Assembly (NCBI GenBank): GCA_964446585.1
Contig: CAYUPI010000020.1
Span: 1 to 64,000, forward strand
Origin: CAYUPI01 sp964446585
GTDB taxonomy: Bacteria > Verrucomicrobiota > Verrucomicrobiia > Limisphaerales > UBA8199
DNA length: 64,000 bases
Reading direction: 5' to 3'
Below the pieces are notes generated by a model. That model did no database searches and was not told where the DNA came from. It saw nothing but the letters and a program-made list of their open reading frames with translations. How positions within the stretch are numbered: position 1 is the first letter of the stretch; each line of letters opens with the position of its first letter. Shown piece after piece: positions 34,950 to 45,000 of this stretch. A program made the translations under genes and the position numbers.

Positions 34950-37733
34950 CTAAGGGACGGCTGCGGCTTTGGTCTCAAAATCGCCGGCGCTGACGATTAC
35001 GAGCTTCTTCGGCTCGAAATGCTTTTGCACCGCCGCATGGACCTGGGCGGGAGTGAGTGCCGAGATGTTCTTCTCCAGATCCGCCTCGTAGGCCATGGTT
35101 CGATCCAAATGACGGAGATTCGACAGGATGCCCGCTACGGCCACGTCACTCGATCGGCCCACCTTCCGCGCTTGCAAATAGCCTTCTTTGGCTTTGGCCA
35201 ATTCATCTTCCGTAACTCCTTCGGCCCGGAGGCGAGCCAACTCCTCCTGCACGTCCTGCTCGAGGTGCGTAATGTTCTGAGGATTGCAAATCGCCGTGAT
35301 GACCAGGCTGGCTCGTTTGTCCTGAGAGGACGCGGTTAAACTCGAGGTCACTCCGTAGGACAGGCCGTCCTTCTGCCGAATACGGTTGCCGAGCCGCGAG
35401 GACAGCGTGCCGCCCCCCAGAATATAATTGCCAATCACCAGCGCCGGATAATCCGCGTCGTCATCGCGCAAAGCGAACTGGAGCCCGGAAGTGTAGGTGG
35501 CATTCGCCTTGTCCGGGGTGTTGATTTTATGCTCCGAGCTTACGGTCTCTGCGGTCAAGGGCGATGCGATGCGCGCATAGGGTTTGGCAGCCTTCCAGCC
35601 GCTCAAGGTTTCCTTGAGGATCGGCAGGCAGACCTTTGGATCAAAGTCACCGACGATGGTCAACTCGCCCACCTGCGAGCTAAGGTACTCATGATAGAGT
35701 TGGGCGACTTGATCGCACGTGACGTTCCGCAAGCGCTCGGTCGATTCTTCGATAGTCGGGACATAGCGAATATCGTCCTTGGGATATGGATTCAGTTGCC
35801 GCTGCAGGAGGCGGGGCGCGAGCATAGCCGGTTCCGTGCGCATTTGCTCGATCATGGCCAGCCTTTGTCGCTTCGCGATTTCGAATTGATCGGCCGGCAG
35901 GGCAGGTTCGCGCAAAACCTGCCGGAGCAGCTCCAGCACCTCGGGCAGCGTGTCCCGTTTGGCTTGAATCGAAAACGTCACCGCTCCGGCTGTTACCGCC
36001 GCGGGCGGTCCGCCGCGGCCCCGGCCACCGCGAAACCCGCCGCCAGCACCAGTGCTGAGCGTCGCTTTGAGCCGATCCAGCTCGTCCCGGAATTGCTGGT
36101 AGCTGAGTTTCTTCGTGCCACGCAACATCAGTTCCGGCAGGAAACCCGCCACAGACTCGAAGCCTTTCAGATTCTCTTCGTTGCCATAACGCAGCGTGAG
36201 CTGAAGATGAACTTCCTCACCCCGGGTTTTCTTCGGGAGGAGCGTGACCTTGACGCCTTCGGGCAGCTCCTCCCGTTGCACGCGCGAGTCGATATTCGCC
36301 GGGGTTGATTCGAAAGCTTCGCCCTCGGCCATAGGTGCCCGGCCTTTGTAATCGGCCAGCAACGCCGTTAGGTCCGGGGTCGAGGGAACGGCAATACGCT
36401 CGGCTTTTTCGCTCGGAATGAACAGGCCGACCGTGCGGTTATTGCGCTGCAAGTAGCGGGCCGCGACCGCCTGCACGCTTTCAGGCGTGACCTTCTCGAT
36501 GCGGTCGCGGTGCAGGAAGTATAGCCGCCAATCCCCTTGTGCCGCCCACTCGCTGAGCGCGACGCCAATCTGAGCGGTTTGAGTCGCCGCCTGCTCGCGT
36601 TGTTTGAGAATTTGCTGCTTCGCCCGGTTCACTTCTTCAGCACTCACGCCCTTGACACCCACCTGCTCGATGGTGGAAATCAGCAGATCACGGACCGCCT
36701 CCAACGAACTATCGCCCGGCACCTCAGCGTCGGCGGACAGCAGGCCCGGGTCATGTTCGCCCCGGGCGAAAGCTGATGCACTGGCAGCTTTGTGTGTTTC
36801 GACCAGCGCCTTGTAAAGCCTTCCCGAGGGTTGCGTACTCAGGATGTTGGCCAGTACCTGCAGCGAGGCGGTGTCCTCGTGCGGGCCGGCCGGGATATGA
36901 TAAGCCACTTCGACAGCGCTGACGTCCCCAACCCGGCGCAAAATCACCTGACGTTCGCCGTCCTGAGGCGGCTCCTCAGTCCAGGTGTTTTCCAGCTTGC
37001 GCGTGGGCCGCGGTACCGCGCCGAAATATTTCTGGATCCAGCCCAGGGCCTTCGCCTCCTCGAATTTCCCGGCAACGATCAGCACAATATTGTCCGGCTG
37101 ATAAAACTTCTTGTAGAACGCCCGCAGGTTCTCGACCGGCACGCGTTCGATGTCGCTGCGATTGCCAATTGTCGGCTTGCCATAATTGTGCCAGTTGTAA
37201 GCCGCGGCCTCGATACGCTTGCTGAGGACACCGCCAGGCGAGTTTTCGCCACGCTCAAATTCGTTGCGCACGACCGTCATTTCTGATTCCAGGTCCTCTT
37301 TTTTGATATGACTGTTGACCATGCGGTCAGCTTCGAGTTCCAGGGCAAACTCGAGATTTTCGTCCGTGGCCGCCAGCGTTTCGAAATAATTGACACGGTC
37401 GCTGGAGGTGCTGCCATTGAACTGTGCGCCGTGATCCTGCAGTTCCTTCGGCACGTGCGGGTGTTTCGGGGTTCCTTTGAACACCATGTGCTCGAGTAAG
37501 TGGGCCATGCCAGTCTCGCCGTAGCCTTCCTGTCGAGAACCGACCAGCACTGTCATGTTCACGGTTACCTTGGATTGCGAGCTGTCCGGAAACAGCAGGA
37601 CGCGCAGGCCATTGTCGAGGTGGTACTCCGCGATGCCCTCGACGGAAGTAATCTTCTTTGGCCCATCGGCGGCGATGCAGAATTGCGTTATGGCGAGCGA
37701 GACAACGGTGAACAGAATTTTGAGGCAGTTCAT
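34950..37733 (-). CDS. Two-domain M16 (insulinase-like) zinc peptidase, periplasmic
   Basis: 927 residues with a signal peptide (MNCLKILFTVVSLAITQFCIAA). The first M16 half carries the inverted zinc motif HLLEH at residues 78-82 and the distal Glu at ~158 in VRNEFERGEN. The second half (from ~residue 490, VKVTLLPKKTRGEEVHLQLTLRYG) lacks the zinc motif, as expected for the partner half that closes the chamber. A Gly/Arg-rich loop (GAGGGFRGGRGRGGPPA) lies near residue 570. Members degrade short peptides and signal fragments. It ends 48 bp before the esterase lipoprotein start, so the two may form a transcription unit. Confidence 0.9.
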   Translation of the reverse strand: MNCLKILFTVVSLAITQFCIAADGPKKITSVEGIAEYHLDNGLRVLLFPDSSQSKVTVNMTVLVGSRQEGYGETGMAHLLEHMVFKGTPKHPHVPKELQDHGAQFNGSTSSDRVNYFETLAATDENLEFALELEADRMVNSHIKKEDLESEMTVVRNEFERGENSPGGVLSKRIEAAAYNWHNYGKPTIGNRSDIERVPVENLRAFYKKFYQPDNIVLIVAGKFEEAKALGWIQKYFGAVPRPTRKLENTWTEEPPQDGERQVILRRVGDVSAVEVAYHIPAGPHEDTASLQVLANILSTQPSGRLYKALVETHKAASASAFARGEHDPGLLSADAEVPGDSSLEAVRDLLISTIEQVGVKGVSAEEVNRAKQQILKQREQAATQTAQIGVALSEWAAQGDWRLYFLHRDRIEKVTPESVQAVAARYLQRNNRTVGLFIPSEKAERIAVPSTPDLTALLADYKGRAPMAEGEAFESTPANIDSRVQREELPEGVKVTLLPKKTRGEEVHLQLTLRYGNEENLKGFESVAGFLPELMLRGTKKLSYQQFRDELDRLKATLSTGAGGGFRGGRGRGGPPAAVTAGAVTFSIQAKRDTLPEVLELLRQVLREPALPADQFEIAKRQRLAMIEQMRTEPAMLAPRLLQRQLNPYPKDDIRYVPTIEESTERLRNVTCDQVAQLYHEYLSSQVGELTIVGDFDPKVCLPILKETLSGWKAAKPYARIASPLTAETVSSEHKINTPDKANATYTSGLQFALRDDDADYPALVIGNYILGGGTLSSRLGNRIRQKDGLSYGVTSSLTASSQDKRASLVITAICNPQNITHLEQDVQEELARLRAEGVTEDELAKAKEGYLQARKVGRSSDVAVAGILSNLRHLDRTMAYEADLEKNISALTPAQVHAAVQKHFEPKKLVIVSAGDFETKAAAVP

Positions 37734-38010
37734 GCTTGAGCTTGCTCAGCAAGACCGGCAGGGTTCAAGCGTTTTCTTTCGGGCTCCCAAAATCCTCGCA
37801 TAAGGAAAACAAGAAGGAGGCACAACCACTAATCGACACTAATGCACACTAATGAAGCCAGTGGGAGTGAACCCAAGACGCGTTACCTAACCGGTATAGA
37901 AATCGGAAAGAAAAGCTCCGGCTCGCCAGCCATCGTCAGGACGCAGAAATATTAGCGAGTCATTCGTACCCATAGGTGATTTCAATTCGGCGAGGCGAGG
38001 ATCACGGGGC
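37734..38010. other. Intergenic region with short direct repeats
   Basis: No gene seen. At 37828-37856 the words actaatcg, actaatgc and actaatga repeat at a 10-base spacing. Similar words appear before other genes in the window. Confidence 0.5.
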
Positions 38011-39207
38011 TCACCCCCCGCTCGCCTTGTTTTGATGTATCAGGAAATCTTTTGAAATTTGATCGAGGCTGGAAACTCCGGAGAGTGCCATGGTTAAGTC
38101 CAATTCGGCGAGCAGTCCCTGGAGAACGGCGCGCACTCCTGCAGGCCCAGCCAGTGCCAGTCCATAAACATAAGGGCGGCCAATCAATACCGCTCTGGCA
38201 CCCAGTGCCAACGCTTTGAAAATATCGGAGCCTGTCCGGATGCCGCTGTCAAAGAGAACCGGCATGGTGCCAGCCGCTGCCACCACTGCAGGCAAAGCGT
38301 CCAGAGCGGCAATCGCGCCATCGACCTGCCGTCCTCCGTGATTGGAGACTATGAGGCCGTCCATCCCCATATCCCGTGCGCGGCGCCCATCGTCGTGATG
38401 GAGAATTCCTTTCAGCAGGAGCGGTAGGCGGGTGTTCCGGCGCAGGAATTCCAGGTCGTCCCACGTAACACCGGGATCGGAGAAGATTTTCGTCCAGTGC
38501 AGGACGGCCGCTTGGAGATCTTCCTGTGGCGGCCTGGCTAAAGCGGCGCTGAAGACTGGATCCGTCAGGTAATTAGCCAGTCCTTCTCCGTGAAGGAACG
38601 GGAGGAAGGTTTGTGCCAGATCGCGTGGGCGCCAGCCCAGGAGCCACGTATCGAGTGTGACCACGATGGCGCGATAGCCGCTTTGTTCGGCTCTCCGCAG
38701 GAGGCTCGCGGCGAGGTCGCGATCCTTCGGCCAATACAATTGAAACCAGCGCGGCGAGTTGGCCATAGCTCGGGCGATCTCCTCGAGAGTGTGTGAAGCG
38801 GCGGTGCTGACTACGAAAGTAAGGCCTAGCTCGGCCGCTGCGTGCGCTACGGCCAGTTCCGCTTGCGGATGAACGATGGAGAGCACCCCTACCGGAGCGA
38901 GCAGAACGGGCGCGGGCATTTCGGTGCCGAGCAGGTTTGTCCGCAAATCACGACGGGCTACATTGCGCATCATGCGCGGAACGATGCGCCAGCGAGCAAA
39001 TGCCGCTCGATTGGCTCGCATTGTATCTTCAGCACCGGCACCTCCGGCGACGTAGCCGAAAGCGCCCGGAGTGAGTTTCTCGCGAGCCTTTTTTTCCAGT
39101 TCAGAAATGTCGAAAGGAACCGGTGAGCCGGAACCCGGGGGCTGTCCGTAGATCAGAAATTGATAATTGGCAAAAGGGTCAACGGCAGGAGTATGTCGCT
39201 CGCTCAT
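38011..39207 (-). CDS. FMN-dependent alpha-hydroxy acid dehydrogenase/oxidase
   Basis: 398 residues from ATG 39207; an in-frame ORF extends further, but MSERHTPAVDPFANYQ is a typical start. TIM-barrel flavoenzyme of the lactate/glycolate oxidase family, closest in feel to lactate 2-monooxygenase (FGYVAGGAGAEDTMRANRAAFARWRIVPRM; PRWFQLYWPKDR). Visible FMN and substrate residues include the catalytic His and Arg in SNHGGRQVDG, Lys in LLLKGI, and phosphate-binding DSGIRTGSDIFKALALGARAVLIGRP. It oxidises 2-hydroxy acids to 2-oxo acids. There is no signal peptide, so it is cytoplasmic. Stand-alone gene, divergent from the carbonic anhydrase. Confidence 0.9.
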   Translation of the reverse strand: MSERHTPAVDPFANYQFLIYGQPPGSGSPVPFDISELEKKAREKLTPGAFGYVAGGAGAEDTMRANRAAFARWRIVPRMMRNVARRDLRTNLLGTEMPAPVLLAPVGVLSIVHPQAELAVAHAAAELGLTFVVSTAASHTLEEIARAMANSPRWFQLYWPKDRDLAASLLRRAEQSGYRAIVVTLDTWLLGWRPRDLAQTFLPFLHGEGLANYLTDPVFSAALARPPQEDLQAAVLHWTKIFSDPGVTWDDLEFLRRNTRLPLLLKGILHHDDGRRARDMGMDGLIVSNHGGRQVDGAIAALDALPAVVAAAGTMPVLFDSGIRTGSDIFKALALGARAVLIGRPYVYGLALAGPAGVRAVLQGLLAELDLTMALSGVSSLDQISKDFLIHQNKASGG

Positions 39208-39465
39208 GAGTAATGGTTTGCGGCTGGTTCTTTGAATCGCAGGCCATGCCAACTCGACGGAAGAGTTTCAAGGTGGCATGAGTTCGCCACAAGATCCTTT
39301 CGACAGAGAACTTGGCAAGCAATATTCTTGCTCACTGATGAGTCATCGGCGGCTGATTCCCCGCGCTGAGATTTCCGTTCGAGCGGACCGATGGTGAAAT
39401 GAACTTGCCGACGCCTGGGCTGCAGGATTATTATGCGTTGCTCCGCTGCTTCGACATGGATATCC

Positions 39466-39590
39466 TTTTCCATCCTCAACAAACAGAACGCAATATGACA
39501 ACGAAACACAAACTTGCTGTTTTCACCGCCATCGCCAGCTTGAGCGTCGCAGCCTCGGTGCGAGCTGGCGAGCCTCCTGCCGCCTCTGTT
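39466..39590 (+). repeat. Leader duplication, donor copy
   Basis: About 120 bases covering the 5' flank and signal-peptide codons of the carbonic anhydrase gene are repeated at 40450-40570 with roughly three quarters identity. Shared words include cctcaacaaaca, caacgaaac and gccagcttgagcgt. Confidence 0.8.
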
Positions 39591-40157
39591 CCTGCTGATG
39601 CCGCGCTGGCCAGACTCAAGGGGAGCAATCTCCGATTTGCCACGAATGAGGTATCCCAGGCCAAGCCGACCGCGGCGCGCCGGACCCAGACGGCACAAGC
39701 GCAGTACCCGTTCGCCATCATCGTCGGCTGTGCCGATTCACGCACCGCTCCCGAACTTATCTTTGACAAGAACCTGGGTGACCTCTTTGTCATCCGCACG
39801 GCTGGCAACCTGGTCAACGATCATGCGCTAGGCAGCATCGAATACGCCGTTGAGCACCTTGGTGCGCGCTTGATCGTGGTTCTGGGTCATAACCGGTGCG
39901 GTGCAGTCAAGGCTGCGATCGCCAGCGACCACGCGCCTGGCCACATCGACGCATTGGTTCGAGATTTGCAGCCTGCGGTCAGAGCCGCCAAGGGCAAACC
40001 CGGCGGCGCGCTGGACGCGACCGTCAGTGAAAACGCGCGCCAGGTCGCGGCGCAGATCAAAGAAAAGGCAGTGCTGGGCGACCTGGCAAAGGAGGTTCGA
40101 ATCGTTTCCGCCGTTTATGATCTGGATACGGGCAAGGTCGAATGGGCGAGAGACTAA
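39495..40157 (+). CDS. Periplasmic beta-class carbonic anhydrase
   Basis: 220 residues from ATG 39495, which starts the signal peptide MTTKHKLAVFTAIASLSVAASVRAG; the longer frame from 39399 adds 32 unlikely residues. Zinc ligands and partner residues are all present: Cys79, Asp81 and Arg83 in GCADSR, then His132 and Cys135 in GHNRCG. It converts CO2 and water to bicarbonate in the periplasm. Its leader and 5' flank are duplicated in front of the next gene (methyltransferase, 40480). No bicarbonate transporter is next to it. Confidence 0.92.
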   Translation: MTTKHKLAVFTAIASLSVAASVRAGEPPAASVPADAALARLKGSNLRFATNEVSQAKPTAARRTQTAQAQYPFAIIVGCADSRTAPELIFDKNLGDLFVIRTAGNLVNDHALGSIEYAVEHLGARLIVVLGHNRCGAVKAAIASDHAPGHIDALVRDLQPAVRAAKGKPGGALDATVSENARQVAAQIKEKAVLGDLAKEVRIVSAVYDLDTGKVEWARD

Positions 40158-40479
40158 CCGGCCGAATGGCGATCCTGTAACAAGCAAACCTCCACAATGG
40201 ACGAGGGCAGGGCCTCCTCTCGATGAGTCTTAGTAAACTTGCCTTGAGTATCAACGAGTTGCACATCTTGAAATTCAAGGGTTCGAAGTGCCAAAAATCC
40301 TTTCGGGGAGATCTCCCGAGCGCCCTTCTCCTGAGAAGGAGAGGGAAGCCCGCATTTGCTTTATAGGCGGGACAATTGCACCGCACTAAATAGCCGTCAG
40401 GGCGGCTCGGTCTGAGTCGTTCGTCATAGCTCCGCCTCTTCTGCTTGGATTTCCAGTCCTCAACAAACATAAACGAAAT
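40158..40479. other. Spacer between carbonic anhydrase and methyltransferase
   Basis: 322 bp without a gene. A small hairpin-type repeat (gcccttctcctgagaagga) lies at 40322-40340. The second copy of the carbonic anhydrase leader begins near 40450. Confidence 0.5.
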
Positions 40480-40570
40480 ATGTCAACGAAACTCACACTG
40501 GCTGCTTTCTCTCCCGTAGCCAGCTTGAGCGTTGCTGATTTGGTCCTAGCCCGTGAGCCTCCTTCTATTC
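40450..40570 (+). repeat. Leader duplication, second copy
   Basis: Counterpart of 39466-39590. It covers the bases before ATG 40480 and the first ~30 codons of the methyltransferase frame. Confidence 0.8.
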
Positions 40571-41976
40571 AACCGCCGATCCACTCTTACATCGTTGCAA
40601 ATCCGGACCTCTTGCCCAGAATGAGTCTCACCATGGCCTTTGAAATCGCGCGTCGAACCTCGGTCGCTCGCGGCGAGGCGCCCGCCGCATCCACGGCCGA
40701 AATCATCGAGTTGCCGCTGGACTATGACACGGGCATAAAGGCCCAGGCAAGGGTAGGGCTCGCCGAGGAACTGGCGGCATTTCGTGAGTTCGGCCAGGCC
40801 ACGCGAAAGCTCACCACAACCTTCCTGGCTCTGGACCAGCGAGCTCTCCAGGTGCCAACGTTTGTCAACGAGTTTTGGACGGCTAAACAGCGCCAAGCCC
40901 ATTCCCTGCACGAGATTTCTTATCGCGCCTGCTTTAAACCACAGTTGCCACGATTCTTCATTGAGCGCCTCACGCAACCGGGCGATACGGTTTATGACCC
41001 GTTCATGGGCCGAGGCACGACCCTGCTGGAAGCGGCTTTGCTCGGACGGGTTCCTCTGGGATGCGACGTAAATCCTTTGAGCGCCATCCTGACGACGCCG
41101 CGGCTGCGTCCGCCACACCTGGAGGACGTGGCCGAGCGTCTGCGCCAAATTGATTTCCAGCAAGCCGGCAAGCTTCCAACGAACCTGCTGGCTTTTTACC
41201 ATCCAGACACTCTGCGACAAATCGTGTCACTGAAGGAGTATCTTCTCGCCCGGCGCGAGGCTGGAACGCTCGACGGGATTGACGAATGGATTCGCCTAGT
41301 GGCGCTGAACCGTCTTACCGGCCACTCCGCCGGGTTCTTTTCGGTCTATACACTCCCACCTAACCAGGCTGTTTCCGTGAAGTCTCAGGAAAAGATCAAC
41401 ACACAACGGAAGCAGAAACCACCACCGCGCGATGTTCCGGGCCTGATTCTGAAAAAGACTCGGATTCTCTTCCGCGACTGTGGTCCCTCCGCCCGTTCGG
41501 TTTTGGCCAAGGCCACTTCTCAGGGCCTCCTCCTTACGAAGGCGGCTGCGGACACTCCCGAGATCCCCGCCAATTCCGTGTGCCTTGTGGTGACTTCGCC
41601 ACCCTTCCTCAACGTAGTGGATTACGCGACCGACAACTGGTTGCGCTGCTGGTTCTGCGGGATTGATGCGAAATCCGTGAGGCTGACTGTACCAAAAAAA
41701 ATTGAGCAATGGCAGACCGCGATGACTGAGGTATTTCAGGAACTGTATCGCGTCCTCGAGCCGAGCGGCCATGTCGCGTTTGAGGTTGGAGAAGTCCACG
41801 CCGGCAAGACCCGGCTCGAAGAGGCGGTTCTCCCCTGTGGACTTCACGCAGGCTTCGAACCGCTGCTGGTGCTCATCAACGACCAGAAGTTCACCAAAAC
41901 GGCCAATTGCTGGGGCGTGGATAATATGGCCAAAGGCACGAACACGAATCGAATCGTCCTCTTCCGCAAACGGTAA
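40480..41976 (+). CDS. DNA methyltransferase with a carbonic-anhydrase-like leader
   Basis: 498 residues from ATG 40480. An S-adenosylmethionine-dependent amino-methyltransferase core is clear: AdoMet motif DPFMGRGTTLLEAALLG at residue 173 and catalytic TSPPFLNVVDY at residue 372, with ~200 residues between them that may hold the target-recognition part. The motif order (AdoMet site first) differs from the beta-class enzymes that usually carry TSPPF. Residues 1-30 copy the carbonic anhydrase signal peptide (MSTKLTLAAFSPVASLSVAD), which makes no sense for a DNA-modifying enzyme. ATG 40621 (MSLTMAFEIARRTS) or 40633 is therefore a likelier start. No restriction endonuclease gene is adjacent, so it looks solitary. 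It lies 49 bp before the UvrA gene. Confidence 0.78.
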   Translation: MSTKLTLAAFSPVASLSVADLVLAREPPSIQPPIHSYIVANPDLLPRMSLTMAFEIARRTSVARGEAPAASTAEIIELPLDYDTGIKAQARVGLAEELAAFREFGQATRKLTTTFLALDQRALQVPTFVNEFWTAKQRQAHSLHEISYRACFKPQLPRFFIERLTQPGDTVYDPFMGRGTTLLEAALLGRVPLGCDVNPLSAILTTPRLRPPHLEDVAERLRQIDFQQAGKLPTNLLAFYHPDTLRQIVSLKEYLLARREAGTLDGIDEWIRLVALNRLTGHSAGFFSVYTLPPNQAVSVKSQEKINTQRKQKPPPRDVPGLILKKTRILFRDCGPSARSVLAKATSQGLLLTKAAADTPEIPANSVCLVVTSPPFLNVVDYATDNWLRCWFCGIDAKSVRLTVPKKIEQWQTAMTEVFQELYRVLEPSGHVAFEVGEVHAGKTRLEEAVLPCGLHAGFEPLLVLINDQKFTKTANCWGVDNMAKGTNTNRIVLFRKR

Positions 41977-42025
41977 ATCGCTCCAACTTGCCAGTCCTGC
42001 CATCCGCACTTAACTTTCAGCCGCA

Positions 42026-45000
42026 ATGTCAAAATCGTCCGCTGGATCAGTCATTCGCCTGCGCGGTGTCCGGCAAAATAACCTGAAGAATTTCGACCTC
42101 GACTTGCCGCTCAAGAAACTACTCGTGATTACCGGCTTGAGCGGCTCGGGCAAGAGCTCGCTTGCGTTCGATACGTTGTTCGCCGAGGGACAGCGCCGCT
42201 ACGTCGAGACATTCTCCCCGTACGCCCGCCAGTTCTTTGACCGCATGGACAAGCCGCAGGTGGACAGCATCGAAGGCATCCTGCCGGCCATCGCCATCGA
42301 GCAACGAAATTCTGTCCGAACTACACGCTCAACCGTCGGCACGCTGACTGAGCTGTGCGATTACATGAAAATGTTGTGGCCGCACATTTCGCAATTGCAT
42401 TGCCGGCAATGCGGCCAGCCGGTGCGGAAGGATTCTCCCCAAGCCATCTGGAACTCTCTCTGTACGGAACACGGAACACGGAACACGGAACTTGTCATCA
42501 CCTTCGATTTGCCGCTGACCGAGAAGCTCTCTCTGCAGGAATCTCTCGCGCTCATTGCAAAACAGGGCTATCAGCATTTGCTGTTTGATGGCCGGATCTT
42601 GCGCCTCGGCGAATTTGATTCCCGCACCAGGTCACTGACAGTCGTTCAGGATCGCCTCCGCCTCACCTCGGCCAATCGCGCGCGCTTCATCGAAGCCTGC
42701 GAACAGGCGTACCACTTCGGCAAAGGCAAACTTGCCATTTACTTTTTCCAGCCGAGGGAAGGCCCGCAACCCACACCGACTGGGGCGTCTTCAAGAAATC
42801 CCTTCAAATTTAGGAGCCGACGTGAGGAGGCTCTAATCGAAAAATCCAAAATCCAAGATTCAAGATCCAAAATTGATCAGAGCCTCCTCACGTCGGCTCC
42901 TACAATTCCAATACACGCACTGAGTCCTCGACGCTTCAGCAATCGGATGCACTGCGCGGAATGCGATATCGAATATCGCGAGCCTTCGCCGGCGCTTTTC
43001 AGCTTCAACCACCCGCTTGGAGCCTGCCCGAATTGCCGCGGCTTTGGGCGGATCATCAGCATTGATTACCAGCGCGCCTTGCCGGACCGCACGAAAACGA
43101 TTGCGGGCGGCGTGGTGAAGCCGTGGCAAGTCGGCCATGGCCTGGAATCTCAAAAGGATTTAATGCGGATGTGCCGCGCCCTTGAGATTCCAACCGATGT
43201 CCCTTTCCAAAAGCTATCGGAAAAGTGGCAGCGTTTTGTCATTGAGGGCGACCCGGACTATGGGAGCGACGAAGAGCATCAATGGCCGCGCGCATGGTAT
43301 GGCGTCAAAGGCTACTTCCGCTGGTTGGAGACGAAGGCGTACAAAATGCACGTCCGCGTTTTGCTCTCGCGCTACCGCGCCTACACACCCTGCCCGACCT
43401 GCCGCGGCCGACGGTTCCAACCCGAAACCCTCCTCTACCGAATCGCTGTAGGAGCCGACATGAGGAGGCGGGATTTGCAGTCGTGCCTTGAGCGGTCAAT
43501 GCTCGAAAATCAACCAGCACCCACGCATGTCCGCAAAGATCAATCCCTTACTCTCGCCGATTTTTATCAGCTTCCGATTCGGGACGCGTTGCAATTTATC
43601 AACGAGCTGGCTGAACGCCGTCCGGCAAAAACGCCCGATCCACTTGCCCTGGTGCTGAACGAGGTGCGTTCCCGGTTGGGTTACCTGGATGAAGTCGGCC
43701 TCGGATATTTAGCTTTGGATCGACCGACGAGGTCGCTCGCGGGCGGCGAGATTGAACGAGTGAGCTTGACGACTTGCCTCGGCTCGCGACTGGTCAACAC
43801 ATTGTTCGTGCTCGATGAGCCGAGCGTCGGTTTACACCCGCGCGATACCGAGCGCCTGGTGCGCATCCTGGAGCAACTTCGAAACGCTGGGAATACTGTG
43901 GTCGTGGTCGAACACGAAGCCAGCGTCATGCGCGCCGCCGACCAGATTATTGACCTCGGTCCTGGCCACGGCGCGATTGGTGGAGAGGTGGTGTTTCAGG
44001 GGACATTCGGAGCGATTCTCCGCAACTCCAGGTCGCTGACAGGAGCGTACCTTAGCGGCCAGAAATGCATTGAAATCCCAAAGCGAAGGCCGATAACCGT
44101 TAGCCGGGAAACATTTCGATTTGACGGCTTAAGGGGCCAGGCGTTAGGGGAGAGTCTATTCATGCTCAACGATGCGCCCGCGCCGCGCGGGAGCAGTCGC
44201 AACGCTTGTCCTGTGTTGAAAATAGCCCATGCGAGCAAACATAACCTCAAGGATCTGTCGGTCGAAATACCGCTGCAGCGATTCGTCTGTGTCACTGGCG
44301 TGAGTGGCTCGGGCAAGACGACGCTGATCCGCGAAGTCTTGCTGCCCGCGCTCCAAAGCAAACTCAACTCCTCCGTTTCGTTGGGCAAGAGTCCCGATCC
44401 GTTCGCGACAGAGCAAGCCAGCGAAGAGCAGGACGACGAGCCGTCTGGGAGGTTCGCTCCGGCCGTGCAGCTCGAAGGAAGCGAGTGGCTCGGTGCGGTC
44501 ACACTGGTTGACCAGTCGATCCTCGGAAAAACGCCGCGCTCAAACCCGGCCGTTTATGTGGGCGCCTTTGATGACATACGCGAATTCTTCGCTCAGTCCG
44601 AGCCCGCCCGACAACGTGGACTCAACGCTAGCGCCTTCAGCTTCAATTCCGGCCAGGGCCAGTGCGAACGTTGCCGCGGCGCCGGGTTCGAAAAGATTGA
44701 GATGCAGTTCCTCAGTGACGTTTTCATCCGCTGTCCGGAATGCAATGGCCGCCGCTACCGCTGGCATATTCTCCAGGTAAAGGTGAGTCCAACGAGGGTC
44801 GAGGGCCGAGGGCCGAAGGTCGAGGGACGGAAACCAGTCAGCGCGCTCTCGCGCACTCGACACTCGCGCCCGCTCTCCATCGCCGACCTGCTCGATTCAA
44901 CGGTGGAGGAGGCGGTCGAATTCCTGGCGGCATTCCCGGAATCGCGGCCGGCGCTCCGGGCCCTGCAAGGTCTGAAGCTATTGCAGGAAGTTGGCTTGGG

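Noticed and set aside
34570..37739. Plus-strand frames of 60-260 codons opposite the M16 and esterase genes
   Set aside because: Shadows of high-GC coding sequence; no domains or starts, and the real genes have full active sites.
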